Positions 36,861 to 51,177 are shown, numbered from the stretch's first letter. The stretch is DNA of 64,000 nucleotides from Saccoglossus kowalevskii (GCF_000003605.2 NW_003107311.1:24998-88997); one strand, 5' to 3'. The notes: generated from the letters alone by a model not told the origin. Numbers and translations: made by a program.

Positions 36861-39354
36861 CCACGCGTAGAGCTCACCTATACATCGGTTTAAAACCACG
36901 CGTAGAGCTCACCTATACGTCGGTTTAAAACCACGCGTAGAGCTCACCTATACATCGGTTTATAACCACGCGTAGAGCTCACCTATACGTCGGTTTAAAA
37001 CCACGCGTAGAGCTCACCTATACATCGGTTTAAAACCACATGTAGAGCTCATCTATACGTCGGTTTAAAACCACGTGTAGAGCTCACCTATACGTCGGTT
37101 TAAAACTACGCGTAGAGCTCACCTATACATCGGTTTAAAACCACGTGTAGAGCTCACCTATACGTTGGTTTAAAACAACGCATAGAGCTCACCTATACGT
37201 TGGTTTAAAACCACGTGTAGAGCTCACCTATACGTCGGTTTAAAACCACGTGTAGAGCTCACCTATACGTCGGTTTAAAACTACGCGTAGAGCTCACCTA
37301 TACATCGGTTTAAAACCACGTGTAGAGCTCACCTGTACGTCGGTTTAAAACCACGTGTAGAGCTCACCTATACGTCGGTTTAAAACCACGCGTAGAGCTC
37401 ACTATACATCGGTTTAAAACCACGTGTAGAGCTCACCTATACGTTGGTTTAAAACCTCGCGTAGAGCTCACCTATACGTCGGTTTAAAACCCACGCGTAG
37501 AGCTCACCTATACATCGGTTTAAAACCACGTGTAGAGCTCACCTATACGTCGGTTTAAAACCTTGTGTAGAGCTCACCTATACGTCGGTTTAAAACCACG
37601 GTGTAGAGCTCACCTATACGTTGGTTTAAAACTACGCGTAGAGCTCACCTATACATCGGTTTAAAACCATGTGTAGAGCTCACCTATACGTTGGTTTAAA
37701 ACCACGCGTAGAGCTCACCTATACGTCGGTTTAAAACCACGTGTAGAGCTCACCTATACGTCGGTTTAAAACCACGCGTAGAGCTCACCTATACGTCGGT
37801 TTAAAACCATGCGTAGAGCTCACCTATACGTCGGTTTAAAACCTTGTGTAGAGCTCACCTATACGTTGGTTTAAAACCACGCGTAGAGCTCACCTATACG
37901 TCGGTTTAAAAACACGCGTAGAGCTCACCTATACGTCGGTTTAAAACCACGTGTAGAGCTCACCTATACATCGGTTTAAAACCACGTGTAGAGCTCACTT
38001 ATATGTCGGTTTAAAAACACGTGTAGAGCTCACCTATACGTTGGTCTAAAACCACGCGTAGAGCTCACCTATACGTCGGTTTAAAACCACGCGCAGAGCT
38101 CACCTATACGTTGGTTTAAAACCTTGTGTAGAGCTCACCTATACGTTGGTTTAAAACCACGCGTAGAGCTCACCTATACGTCGGTTTAAAACCACGCATA
38201 GAGCTCACCTATACGTCGGTTTAAAACCACGCGTAGAGCTCACCTATACGTTGGTTTAAAACCTCGCGTAGAGCTCACCTATACGTCGGTTTAAAACCAC
38301 GCGTAGAGCTCACCTATACATCGGTTTAAAACCACGTGTAGAGCTCACCTATACGTCGGTTTAAAACCTTGTGTAGAGCTCACCTATACGTCGGTTTAAA
38401 ACCACGTGTAGAGCTCACCTATACGTCGGTTTAAAACCACGTGTAGAGCTCACCTATACATCGGTTTAAAACCACGTGTAGAGCTCACCTGTACGTCGGT
38501 TTAAAACCACGCGTAGAGCTCACCTATACATCGGTTTAAAACCACGTGTAGAGCTCACCTATACGTCGGTTTAAAACCACGTGTAGAGCTCACCTATACG
38601 TCGGTTTAAAACCACGTGTAGAGCTCACCTATACATCGGTTTAAAACCATGCGTAGAGCTCACCTATACATCGGTTTAAAACCACGCGTAGAGCTCACCT
38701 ATACATCGGTTTAAAACCACGCGTAGAGCTCACCTATACATCGGTTTAAAACCACGTGTAGAGCTCACCTATACATCGGTTTAAAACCACGCGTAGAGCT
38801 CACCTGTACATCGGTTTAAAACCACGCGTAGAGCTCACCTATACGTCGGATTAAAACCATGTGTAGAGCTCACCTATACATCGGTTTATAACCACGCGTA
38901 GAGCTCACCTATACATCGGTTTAAAACCACGCGTAGAGCTCACCTATACATCGGTTTAAAACCACGCGTAGAGCTCACCTATACATCGGTTTAAAACCAC
39001 GCGTAGAGCTCACCTATACGTTGGATTAAAACCACGTGTAGAGCTCACCTATACATCGGTTTATAACCACGCGTAGAGCTCACCTATACGTCGGTTTAAA
39101 ACCACGTGTAGAGCTCACCTATACGTCGGTTTAAAACTACGCGTAGAGCTCACCTATACATCGGTTTAAAACAACGTGTAGAGCTCACCTATACGTTGGT
39201 TTAAAACCACGCATAGAGTTCACCTATACGTCGGTTTAAAACCACGTGTAGAGCTCACCTATATGTTGGTTTAAAACCACGCGTAGAGCTCACCTATACG
39301 TCGGTTTAAAACCACGCGTAGAGCTCACCTATACGTCGGTTTAAAACCTTGTGC

Positions 39355-40650
39355 AGAGCTCAACTATACGTTGGTTTAAAACCATGCGTAGAGCTCACCT
39401 ACATGTATACGTCGGTTTTAAACCACGCGTAGAGCTCACCTATACGTCGGTTTAAAACCACGTGTAGAGCTCACCTATACATCGGTTTAAAACCACGTGT
39501 AGAGCTCACCTATACGTCGGTTTAAAACCACGTGTAGAGCACACCTATACATCGGTTTAAAACCACGTGTAGAGCTCACTTATATGTCGGTTTAAAACCA
39601 CGTGTAGAGCTCACCTATACGTTGGTTTAAAACCACGCGTAGAGCTCACCTGTACGTTGGTTAAAAACCATGCGTAGAGCTCACCTATACGTCGGTTTAA
39701 AACCATGTGTAGAGCTCACCTATACATCGGTTTAAAACCACGTGTAGAGCTCAACTATACGTCGGTTTAAAACCACGTGTAGAGCTCACCTATACATCGG
39801 TTTAAAACCACGTGTAGAGCTCACTTATATGTCGGTTTAAAACCACGTGTAGAGCTCACCTATACGTTGGTTTAAAACCACGCGTAGAGCTCACCTATAC
39901 GCCGGTTTAAAACCACGCATAGAGCTCACCTATACGTTGGTTTAAAACCTTGTGTAGAGCTCACCTATACGTTGGTTTAAAACCTCGCGTAGAGCTCACC
40001 TATACGTTGGTTTAAAACCACGCGTAGAGCTCACCTATACATCGGTTTAAAAGCACGTGTAGAGCTCACCTATACGTCGGTTTAAAACCTTGTGTAGAGC
40101 TCACCTATACGTCGGTTTAAAACCACGTGTAGAGCTCACCTATACGTCGGTTTAAAACCACGTGTAGAGCTCACCTATACATCGGTTTAAAACCACGTGT
40201 AGAGCTCACCTATACGTCGGTTTAAAACCACGTGTAGAGCTCACCTATACATCGGTTTAAAACCATGCGTAGAGCTCACCTATACGTTGGTTTAAAACCT
40301 TGTGTAGAGCTCACCTATACGTTGGTTTAAAACCTCGCGTAGAGCTCACCTATACGTCGGTTTAAAACCACGCGTAGAGCTCACCTATACATCGGTTTAA
40401 AACCACGTGTAGAGCTCACCTATACGTCGGTTTAAAACCTTGTGTAGAGCTCACCTATACGTCGGTTTAAAACCACGTGTAGAGCTCACCTATACGTCGG
40501 TTTAAAACCACGTGCAGAGCTCACCTATACATCGGTTTAAAACCACGTGTAGAGCTCACCTATACGTCGGTTTAAAACCACGCGTAGAGCTCACCTATAC
40601 GTCGGTTTAAAACCTTGTGCAGAGCTCAACTATACGTTGGTTTAAAACCA
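39355..40650 (+). repeat. 1,266-bp higher-order unit bounded by CTTGTGCAG monomers
   Basis: CCTTGTGCAGAGCTCAAC appears near 39,348 and 40,614, each followed by the CATGTA 41-bp monomer (39,400 and 40,666), a GAGCACACC copy and CTGTACGTTGGTTAAAAACC. The 1,266-bp period is 36 monomers plus the 6-bp insertion. Confidence 0.83.
39400..39411 (+). repeat. 41-bp monomer with CATGTA insertion, copy 5 of 7
   Basis: TACATGTA insertion between CACC and TACG, followed by TTTTAAACC. Its upstream monomer is the TTGTGCAG variant shared only with copy 6. Confidence 0.9.
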
Positions 40651-40665
40651 TGCGTAGAGCTCACC

Positions 40666-40677
40666 TACATGTATACG
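40666..40677 (+). repeat. 41-bp monomer with CATGTA insertion, copy 6 of 7
   Basis: It is identical in context to copy 5, 1,266 bases upstream, including the TTGTGCAG and GAGCACACC neighbours. Confidence 0.9.
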
Positions 40678-40860
40678 TCGGTTTTAAACCACGCGTAGAG
40701 CTCACCTATACGTCGGTTTAAAACCACGTGTAGAGCTCACCTATACATCGGTTTAAAACCACGTGTAGAGCTCACCTATACGTCGGTTTAAAACCACGTG
40801 TAGAGCACACCTATACATCGGTTTAAAACCACGTGTAGAGCTCACTTATATGTCGGTTTA

Positions 40861-42050
40861 AAACCACGTGTAGAGCTCACCTATACGTTGGTTTAAAACC
40901 ACGCGTATAGCTCACCTGTACGTTGGTTAAAAACCACGCGTAGAGCTCACCTATACGTCGGTTTAAAACCATGTGTAGAGCTCACCTATACATCGGTTTA
41001 AAACCACGTGTAGAGCTCAACTATACGTCGGTTTAAAACCACGTGTAGAGCTCACCTATACATCGGTTTAAAACCACGTGTAGAGCTCACTTATATGTCG
41101 GTTTAAAACCACGTGTAGAGCTCACCTATACGTTGGTTTAAAAATACGCGTAGAGCTCACCTATACGCCGGTTTAAAACCACGCATAGAGCTCACCTATA
41201 CGTTGGTTTAAAACCTTGTGTAGAGCTCACCTGTACGTTGGTTTAAAACCACGCGTAGAGCTCACCTATACGTCGGTTTAAAACCACGCGTAGAGCTTTC
41301 CTATACATCGGTTTAAAACCACGTGTAGAGCTCACCTATACATCGGTTTAAAACCATGTGTAGAGCTCACCTATACGTCGGTTTAAAATCTTGTGTAGAG
41401 CTCACCTATACGTTGGTTTAAAACCACGCGTAGAGCTCACCTATACATCGGTTTAAAACCACGTGTAGAGCTCACCTGTACGTCGGTTTAAAACCACGCG
41501 TAGAGCTCACCTATACGTCGGTTTAAAACCATGCGTAGAGCTCACCTATACGTCGGTTTAAAACCTTGTGTAGAGCTCACCTATACGTCAGTTTAAAACC
41601 ACGCGTAGAGCTCATCTATACATCGGTTTAAAACCACGTGTAGAGCTCACCTATACGTCGGTTTAAAACCAAGTGTAGAGCTCACCTATACGTCGGTTTA
41701 AAACTACGCGTAGAGCTCACCTATACATCGGTTTAAAACCACGTGTAGAGCTCACCTATACATTGGTTTAAAACCACGCGTAGAGCTCACCTATACGTCG
41801 GTTAAAAACCACGCGTAGAGCTCACCTATACGTCAGTTTAAAACCACGCGTAGAGCTCACCTATACGTCGGTTTAAAACCTTGTGTAGAGCTCACCTATA
41901 CGTTGGTTTAAAACCACGCGTAGAGCTCACCTATACGTCGGTTTAAAAACACGCATAGAGCTCACCTATACGTCGGTTTAAAACCACGTGTAGAGCTCAC
42001 CTATACATCGGTTTAAAACCACGTGTAGAGCTCACTTATATGTCGGTTTA
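40861..42050 (+). repeat. 1,190-bp (34-monomer) tandem duplicate, copy 1
   Basis: Compared line by line with 42,051-43,240 at a fixed offset of 1,190. Shared rare variants include GCGTATAG (40,904), GGTTAAAAACC, CTCAACTATACG, AAAATACGCG (41,141), AAAATCTTGTG, CTCATCTATACATCGG, ACCAAGTG and AAAACACGCATAG. I found one internal difference, GTCG against GTCT before GTTAAAAACC (41,800 and 42,990), and one at the left edge (AAACCACG against AAAACACG). Confidence 0.95.
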
Positions 42051-43240
42051 AAAACACGTGTAGAGCTCACCTATACGTTGGTTTAAAACCACGCGTATAG
42101 CTCACCTGTACGTTGGTTAAAAACCACGCGTAGAGCTCACCTATACGTCGGTTTAAAACCATGTGTAGAGCTCACCTATACATCGGTTTAAAACCACGTG
42201 TAGAGCTCAACTATACGTCGGTTTAAAACCACGTGTAGAGCTCACCTATACATCGGTTTAAAACCACGTGTAGAGCTCACTTATATGTCGGTTTAAAACC
42301 ACGTGTAGAGCTCACCTATACGTTGGTTTAAAAATACGCGTAGAGCTCACCTATACGCCGGTTTAAAACCACGCATAGAGCTCACCTATACGTTGGTTTA
42401 AAACCTTGTGTAGAGCTCACCTGTACGTTGGTTTAAAACCACGCGTAGAGCTCACCTATACGTCGGTTTAAAACCACGCGTAGAGCTTTCCTATACATCG
42501 GTTTAAAACCACGTGTAGAGCTCACCTATACATCGGTTTAAAACCATGTGTAGAGCTCACCTATACGTCGGTTTAAAATCTTGTGTAGAGCTCACCTATA
42601 CGTTGGTTTAAAACCACGCGTAGAGCTCACCTATACATCGGTTTAAAACCACGTGTAGAGCTCACCTGTACGTCGGTTTAAAACCACGCGTAGAGCTCAC
42701 CTATACGTCGGTTTAAAACCATGCGTAGAGCTCACCTATACGTCGGTTTAAAACCTTGTGTAGAGCTCACCTATACGTCAGTTTAAAACCACGCGTAGAG
42801 CTCATCTATACATCGGTTTAAAACCACGTGTAGAGCTCACCTATACGTCGGTTTAAAACCAAGTGTAGAGCTCACCTATACGTCGGTTTAAAACTACGCG
42901 TAGAGCTCACCTATACATCGGTTTAAAACCACGTGTAGAGCTCACCTATACATTGGTTTAAAACCACGCGTAGAGCTCACCTATACGTCTGTTAAAAACC
43001 ACGCGTAGAGCTCACCTATACGTCAGTTTAAAACCACGCGTAGAGCTCACCTATACGTCGGTTTAAAACCTTGTGTAGAGCTCACCTATACGTTGGTTTA
43101 AAACCACGCGTAGAGCTCACCTATACGTCGGTTTAAAAACACGCATAGAGCTCACCTATACGTCGGTTTAAAACCACGTGTAGAGCTCACCTATACATCG
43201 GTTTAAAACCACGTGTAGAGCTCACTTATATGTCGGTTTA
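42051..43240 (+). repeat. 1,190-bp (34-monomer) tandem duplicate, copy 2
   Basis: Near-perfect copy of 40,861-42,050. After 43,240 the sequence switches from the GCGTATAG continuation to plain GCGTAGAG and GCGCAGAG monomers, so there is no third copy. Confidence 0.95.
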
Positions 43241-43518
43241 AAAACACGTGTAGAGCTCACCTATACGTTGGTTTAAAACCACGCGTAGAGCTCACCTATA
43301 CGTCGGTTTAAAACCACGCGCAGAGCTCACCTATACGTTGGTTTAAAACCTTGTGTAGAGCTCACCTATACGTTGGTTTAAAACCACGCATAGAGCTCAC
43401 CTATACGTCGGTTTAAAACCACGCGTAGAGCTCACCTATACGTCGGTTTAAAACCACGCGTAGAGCTCACCTATACGTTGGTTTAAAACCACGCGTAGAG
43501 CTCACCTATACGTCGGTT

Positions 43519-44129
43519 TAAAACCACGCGTAGAGCTCACCTATACATCGGTTTAAAACCACGTGTAGAGCTCACCTATACGTCGGTTTAAAACCTTGTG
43601 TAGAGCTCACCTATACGTCGGTTTAAAACCACGTGTAGAGCTCACCTATACGTCGGTTTAAAACCACGTGAAGAGCTCACCTATACATCGGTTTAAAACC
43701 ACGTGTAGAGCTCACCTGTACGTCGGTTTAAAACCACGCGTAGAGCTCACCTATACATCGGTTTAAAACCACGTGTAGAGCTCACCTATACGTCGGTTTA
43801 AAACCACGTGTAGAGCTCACCTATACGTCGGTTTAAAACCACGTGTAGAGCTCACCTATACATCGGTTTAAAACCACGCGTAGAGCTCACCTATACATCG
43901 GTTTAAAACCACGCGTAGAGCTCACCTATACATCGGTTTAAAACCACGTGTAGAGCTCACCTATACATCGGTTTAAAACCACGCGTAGAGCTCACCTATA
44001 CATCGGTTTAAAACCACGCGTAGAGCTCACCTATACGTCGGATTAAAACCATGTGTAGAGATCACCTATACATCGGTTTATAACCACGCGTAGAGCTCAC
44101 CTATAAATCGGTTTAAAACCACGAGTAGA
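43519..44129 (+). repeat. 610-bp block duplicated at 20,735-21,345
   Basis: Partner of 20,735-21,345, with the CACGTGAAGAG variant at 43,665 and CTATAAATCGG near 44,101. It is followed here by an ACGCCGG / GCATAG / GCTTTCC segment that resembles 41,160-41,580 instead of the continuation seen at 21.4 kb. Confidence 0.82.
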
Positions 44130-44559
44130 GCTCACCTATACGCCGGTTTAAAACCACGCATAGAGCTCACCTATACGTTGGTTTAAAACCTTGTGTAGAG
44201 CTCACCTGTACGTTGGTTTAAAACCACGCGTAGAGCTCACCTATACGTCGGTTTAAAACCACGCGTAGAGCTTTCCTATACATCGGTTTAAAACCACGTG
44301 TAGAGCTCACCTATACATCGGTTTAAAACCATGTGTAGAGCTCACCTATACGTCGGTTTAAAATCTTGTGTAGAGCTCACCTATACGTTGGTTTAAAACC
44401 ACGCGTAGAGCTCACCTATACATCGGTTTAAAACCACGTGTAGAGCTCACCTGTACGTCGGTTTAAAACCACGCGTAGAGCTCACCTATACGTCGGTTTA
44501 AAACCATGCGTAGAGCTCACCTATACGTCGGTTTAAAACCTTGTGTAGAGCTCACCTAT

Positions 44560-45260
44560 ACGTCGGTTTAAAACTACATGTAGAGCTCACCTATACAGCG
44601 GTTTAAAACCATGTGTAGAGCTCACCTATACGTTGGTTTAAAACCACGCGTAGAGCTCACCTATACGTCGGTTTAAAACCACGTGTAGAGCTCACCTATA
44701 CGTCGGGTTAAAACCATGTGTAGAGCTCACCTATACATCGGTTTAAAACCACGTGTAGAGCTCACTTATATGTCGGTTTAAAACCACGTGTAGAGCTCAC
44801 CTATACGTTGGTTTAAAACCACGCGTAGAGCTGATACGCCGGTTTAAAACCACGCATAGAGCTCGCCTGTACGTTGGTTTAAAACCACGCGTAGAGCTCA
44901 CCTATACGTCAGTTTAAAACCACGCGTAGAACTTTCCTATACATCGGTTTAAAACCACGTGTAGAGCTCACCTATGCATCGGTTTAAAACCATGTGTAGA
45001 GCTCACCTATACGTCGGTTTAAAATCTTGTGTAGAGTTCACCTATACGTTGGTTTAAAACCACGCGTAGAGCTCACCTATACATCGGTTTAAAACCACGT
45101 GTAGAGCTCACCTGTATGTCGGTTTAAAACCACGCGTAGAGCACATCTATACATCGGTTTAAAACCACGTGTAGAGCTCACCTATACGTCGGTTTAAAAC
45201 CACGTGTAGAGCTCACCTATACGTCGGTTTAAAACTACATGTAGAGCTCACCTATACATC
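44560..45260 (+). repeat. Diverged relative of the 12.84-14.2 kb block
   Basis: It contains CATACAGCGG (about 44,595, shared only with 48,829), CGGGTTAAAACC, AGAACTTTCC, CTATGCATCGG, AAAATCTTGTG and GAGCACATC in the order of 12,840-13,500. Near 44,830 the junction reads GAGCTGATACGCC, a shortened form of GCTGACACC at 13,057. This suggests the two share an ancestor carrying the GCTGA change. Confidence 0.75.
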
Positions 45261-46468
45261 GGTTTAAAACCACATGTAGAGCTCACCTATACGTCGGTTT
45301 AAAACCACCCGTAGAGCTCACCTATACGTCGGTTTAAAACCACGTGTAGAGCTCACCTATACATCGGTTTAAAACCACGTGTAGAGCTCACCTATACGTC
45401 GGTTTAAACCACGCGTAGAGCTCACCTATACGTCGGATTAAAACCACGTGTAGAGCTCACCTATACATCGGTTTAAAACCACGTGTAGAGCTCACCTATA
45501 CGTCGGTTTAAAACCACGCGTAGAGCTCACCTATACATCGGTTTAAAACCACGCGTAGAGCTCACCTATATGTCGGTTTAAAACCACGCGTAGAGCTCAC
45601 CTATACGTCGGTTTAAAACCACGCGTAGAGCTCACCTATACATCGGTTTAAAACCACGTGTAGAGCTCACCTATACATCGGTTTAAAACCACGTGTAGAG
45701 CTCACCTATACGTCGGTTTAAAACCACGCGTAGCGCTCACCTATACGTCGGTTTAAAACCACGTGTAGAGCTCACCTATACATCGGTTTAAAACCACGTG
45801 TAGAACTCACCTATACATCGGTTTAAAACCACGTGTAGTGCTCACCTATACGTCGGTTTAAAACCACGTGTAGAGCTCACCTATACATCGGTTTAAAACC
45901 ACGTGTAGAGCTCACCTATACATCAGTTTAAAACCACACGTAGAGCTCACCTATACGTCGGTTTAAAACCTTGTGTAGAGCTCACCTATACATCGGTTTA
46001 AAACCACGTGTAGAGCTCACCTATACATCGGTTTAAAACCACATGTAGAGCTCACCTATACGTCGGTTTAAAACCACCCGTAGAGCTCACCTATACGTCG
46101 GTTTAAAACCACGTGTAGAGCTCACCTATACATCGGTTTAAAACCACGTGTAGAGCTCACCTATACGTCGGTTTAAACCACGCGTAGAGCTCACCTATAC
46201 GTCGGATTAAAACCACGTGTAGAGCTCACCTATACATCGGTTTAAAACCACGTGTAGAGCTCACCTATACGTCGGTTTAAAACCACGCGTAGAGCTCACC
46301 TATACATCGGTTTAAAACCACGCGTAGAGCTCACCTATATGTCGGTTTAAAACCACGCGTAGAGCTCACCTATACGTCGGTTTAAAACCACGCGTAGAGC
46401 TCACCTATACATCGGTTTAAAACCACGTGTAGAGCTCACCTATACATCGGTTTAAAACCACGTGTAGA
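45255..46468 (+). repeat. 769-bp tandem higher-order repeat, about 1.6 copies
   Basis: CACATGTAG followed by the rare ACCACCCGTAG occurs at 45,271 and 46,041. The next roughly 400 bases agree exactly, including the 34-bp TTTAAACCACGCG monomer and CGGATTAAAACC. The 769-bp period is 22 monomers minus that one base. The copies part near 45,700 and 46,468. Confidence 0.86.
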
Positions 46469-49010
46469 GCTCACCTATACATCGGTTTAAAACCACGCGT
46501 AGAGCTCACCTGTACGTCGGTTTAAAACCACGTGTAGAGCTCACCTATACGTCGGTTTAAAACCACGTGTCGAGCTCACCTATACGTCGGTTTATAACCA
46601 CGTGTAGAGCTCACCTGTACATCGGTTTAAAACTACGCGTAGAGCTCACCTATACATCGGTTTAAAACCACGCGTAGAGCTCACCTATACATCGGTTTAA
46701 AACCACGTGTAGAGCTCACCTATACTTCGGTTTTAAAACCACGCGTAGAGCTCACCTATACGTTGGTTTAAAAACCACGTGTTGAGCTCACCTATACGTC
46801 GGTTTAAACCACGTGTAGAGCTCACCTATACGTCGGTTTAAAACTACATGTAGAGCTCACCTATACATCGGTTTAAAACCATGTGTAGAGCTCACCTATA
46901 CGTTGGTTTAAAACCACGCGTAGAGCTCACCTATACGTCGGTTTAAAACCACGTGTAGAGCTCACCTATACGTCGGTTTAAAACCACGCATAGAGCTCAC
47001 CTATACGTTGGTTTAAAACCACGCGTAGAGCTCACCTATACGTCGGTTTAAAACCTTGTGTAGAGCTCACCTATACGTTGGTTTAAAACCACGCGTAGAG
47101 CTCACCTATACGTCGGTTTAAAAACACGCGTAGAGCTCACCTATACGTCGGTTTAAAAACACGCGTAGAGCTCACCTATACGTCGGTTTAAAACCACGTG
47201 TAGAGCTCACCTATACATCGGTTTAAAACCACGTGTAGAGCTCACTTATATGTCGGTTTAAAAACACGCGTAGAGCTCACCTATACGTTGGTTTAAAACC
47301 ACGCGTAGAGCTCACCTATACGTCGGTTTAAAACCACGCGCAGAGCTCACCTATACGTTGGTTTAAAACCTTGTGTAGAGCTCACCTATACGTTGGTTTA
47401 AAACCACGCGTAGAGCTCACCTATACGTCGGTTTAAAACCACGCGTAGAGCTTACCTATACGTCGGTTTAAAACCATGCGTAGAGCTCACCTATACGTTG
47501 GTTTAAAACCACGCGTAGAGCTCACCTATACGTCGGTTTAAAACCACGCGTAGAGCTCACCTATACATCGGTTTAAAACCACGTGTAGAGCTCACCTATA
47601 CGTCGGTTTAAAACCTTGTGTAGAGCTCACCTATACGTCGATTTAAAACCACGTGTAGAGCTCACCTATACGTCGGTTTAAAACCACGTGAAGAGCTCAC
47701 CTATACATCGGTTTAAAACCACGCGTAGAGCTCACCTGTACGTCGGTTTAAAACCACGCGTAGAGCTCACCTATACATCGGTTTAAAACCATGTGTAGAG
47801 CATGCCTATACGTCGGTTTAAAACCACGTGTAGAGCTCACCTATACGTCGGTTTAAAACCACGTGTAGAGCTCACCTATACATCGGTTTAAAACCACGCG
47901 TAGAGCTCACCTATACATCGGTTTAAAACCACGCGTAGAGCTCACCTATACATCGGTTTAAAACCACGCGTAGAGCTCACCTATACATCGGTTTAAAACC
48001 ATGTGTAGAGCTCACCTATACATCGGTTTAAAACCACGCGTAGAGCTCACCTATACATCGGTTTAAAACCACGCGTAGAGCTCACCTATACATCGGTTTA
48101 AAACCACGCGTAGAGCTCACCTATATGTCGGATTAAAACCAGGTGTAGAGCTCAACTATACATTGGTTTAAAACCACGCATAGAGCTCACCTATACGTAT
48201 GTTTAAAACCACACGTAGAGCTCACCTATACGTCGGTTTAAAACCACGTGTAGAGCTCACCTATACATCGGTTTAAAACCACGTGTAGAGCTCACATATA
48301 CGTCGGTTTAAAACCACGTGTAGAGCTCACTTACATGTCGGTTTAAAACCACGTGTAGAGCTCACCTATACGTTGGTTTAAAACCACGCGTAGAGCTCAC
48401 CTATACGCCGGTTTAAAACCACGCATAGAGCTCACCTGTACGTTGGTTTAAAACCACGCGTAGAGCTCACCTATACGTCGGTTTAAAACCACGCATAGAA
48501 CTTTCCTATACATCGGTTTAAAACCACGTGTAGAGCTCACCTATGCATCGGTTTAAAACCACGTGTAGAGCTCACCTATACGTCGGTTTAAAATCTTGTG
48601 TAGAGTTCACCTATACGTTGGTTTAAAACCATGCGTAGAGCTCACCTATACATCGGTTTAAAACCACGTGTAGAGCTCACCTGTATGTCGGTTTAAAACC
48701 ACGCGTAGAGCTCATCTATACATCGGTTTAAAACCACATGTAGAGCTCACCTATACGTCGGTTTAAAACCACGTGTAGAGCTCACCTATACGTCGGTTTA
48801 AAACTACATGTAGAGCTCACCTATACAGCGGTTTAAAACCATGTGTAGAGCTCACCTATACGTTGGTTTAAAACCACGCGTAGAGCTCACCTATACGTCG
48901 GTTTAAAACCACGTGTAGAGCTCACCTATACGTCGGGTTAAAACCATGTGTAGAGCTCACCTATACATCGGTTTAAAACCACGTGTAGAGCTCACTTATA
49001 TGTCGGTTTA

Positions 49011-50282
49011 AAACCACGCGTAGAGCTCACCTATACATCGGTTTAAAACCACGTGTAGAGCTCACCTATACGTCGGTTTAAAACCACGTGTAGAGCTCAC
49101 CTATACGTCGGTTTAAAACCACGTGTAGAGCTCACCTATACATCGGTTTAAAACCATGCGTAGAGCTCACCTATACATCGGTTTAAAACCACGCGTAGAG
49201 CTCACCTATACATCGGTTTAAAACCACGCGTAGAGCTCACCTATACATCGGTTTAAAACCACGTGTAGAGCTCACCTATACATCGGTTTAAACCACGCGT
49301 AGAGCTCACCTGTACATCGGTTTAAAACCACGCGTAGAGCTCACCTATACGTCGGATTAAAACCATGTGTAGAGCTCACCTATACATCGGTTTATAACCA
49401 CGCGTAGAGCTCACCTATACATCGGTTTAAAATCACGCGTAGAGCTCACCTATACATCGGTTTAAAACCACGCGTAGAGCTCACCTATACATCGGTTTAA
49501 AACCACGCGTAGAGCTCACCTATATGTCGGATTAAAAACAGGTGTAGAGCTCACCTATACATCGGTTTATAACCACGCGTAGAGCTCACCTATACATCGT
49601 TTTAAAACCACGTGTAGAGCTCACCTATACGTTGGTTTAAAACCACGAGTAGAGCTCACCTATACGTCGGTTTAAAACCACGTGTAGAGCTCACCTATAC
49701 ATCGGTTTAAAACCTTGTGTAGAGCTCAACTATACATTGGTTTAAAACCATGCATAGAGCTCAACTATACGTCGGTTTAAAACCACGCGTAGAGCTCACC
49801 TATACGTCGGTTTAAAACCACGTGTAGAGCTCACCTATACATCGGTTTAAAACCACGTGTAGAGCTCACCTATACGTCGGTTTAAAACCACGTGTAGAGC
49901 TCACCTATACATCGGTTTAAAACCACGTGTAGAGCTCACTTGTATGTCGGTTTAAAACCACGTGTAGAGCTCACCTATACGTTGGTTTAAAACCACGCGT
50001 AGAGCTCACCTATACGTCGGTTTAAAACCACGCATAGAGCTCACCTATACGTTGGTTTAAAACCTTGTGTAGAGCTCACCTGTATGTTGGTTTAAAACCA
50101 CGCGTAGAGCTCACCTATACGTCGGTTTAAAACCACGCGTAGAGCTCACCTATACGTTGGTTTAAAACCACGTGTAGCGCTCACCTATACGTCGGTGTAG
50201 AGCTCACCTATGCATTGGTTTAAAACCACGCGTAGAGCTCACCTATACGTCGGTTTAAAACCACGTGTAGAGCTCACCTATA
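49011..50282 (+). repeat. 1.27-kb block duplicated at 52,671-53,943
   Basis: The offset is 3,660 before and 3,661 after a one-base loss at about 49,288. Shared rare variants: GGATTAAAAACAGGTG (49,529 and 53,191), CATCGTTTTAAAACC, AACTATACATTGG, CTGTATGTTGG and the TAGCGCTC plus 23-bp monomer pair. Scattered single differences occur (CCATGCG, CTGTACATCGG, CATGCATAG and CTTGTATG in this copy). Confidence 0.88.
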
Positions 50283-50830
50283 CGTCGGTTTAAAACCACG
50301 TGTAGAGCTCACCTATACATCGGTTTAAAACCACGCGTAGAGCTCACCTATACATCGGTTTAAAACCACGTGTAGAGCTCACCTATACGTTGGTTTAAAA
50401 CCTTGTGTAGAGCTCACCTATACATCGGTTTAAAACCACGTGTAGAGCTCACCTATATGTCGGTTGAAAACCACGTGTAGAGCTCACCTATACGTTGGTT
50501 TAAAACCACGCGTAGAGCTCACCTATACATCGGTTTAAAACCACGTGTAGAGCTCACCTATACATCGGTTTAAAACCACGTGTAGAGCTCACCTATACAT
50601 CGGTTTAAAACCACGTGTAGAGCTCACCTATACGTTGGTTTAAAACCACACGTAGAGCTCACCTATACATCGGTTTAAAACCACGTGTAGAGCTCACCTA
50701 TACGTTGGTTTAAAACCACGCGTAGAGCTCACCTATACGTCGGTTTAAAACCACGCGTAGAGCTCACCTATACGTTGGTTTATAACCACGCGTAGAGCTC
50801 ACCTATACGTCGGTTTAAACCACGTGTAGA
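49714..50830 (+). repeat. AACTATACATTGG-marked block, copy 3 of 4
   Basis: Collinear with 31,935-33,055 up to the GGTTTATAACC / TTTAAACCACGTG pair near 50,780-50,825. After the pair it joins CATCGG and CTATGCATCGG monomers instead of GTTGG, so the right-hand neighbour differs. Confidence 0.82.
50191..50214 (+). repeat. Truncated 23-bp monomer, copy 3
   Basis: GTCGG joins directly to TGTAGAG after a TAGCGCTC monomer, followed by CTATGCATTGG. It is part of the 49,011-50,282 duplication. Confidence 0.85.
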
Positions 50831-51177
50831 GCTCACCTATACATCGGTTTAAAACCACGTGTAGAGCTCACCTATGCATCGGTTTAAAACCACGTGTAGA
50901 GCTCACCTATACGTCGGTTTAAAATCTTGTGTAGAGTTCACCTATACGTTGGTTTAAAACCATGCGTAGAGCTCACCTATACATTGGTTTAAAACCACGT
51001 GTAGAGCTCACCTGTATGTCGGTTTAAAACCACGCGTAGAGCTCATCTATACATCGGTTTAAAACCACATGTAGAGCTCACCTATACGTCGGTTTAAAAC
51101 CACGTGTAGAGCTCACCTATACGTCGGTTTAAAACTACATGTAGAGCTCACCTATACATCGGTTTAAAACCATGTGT

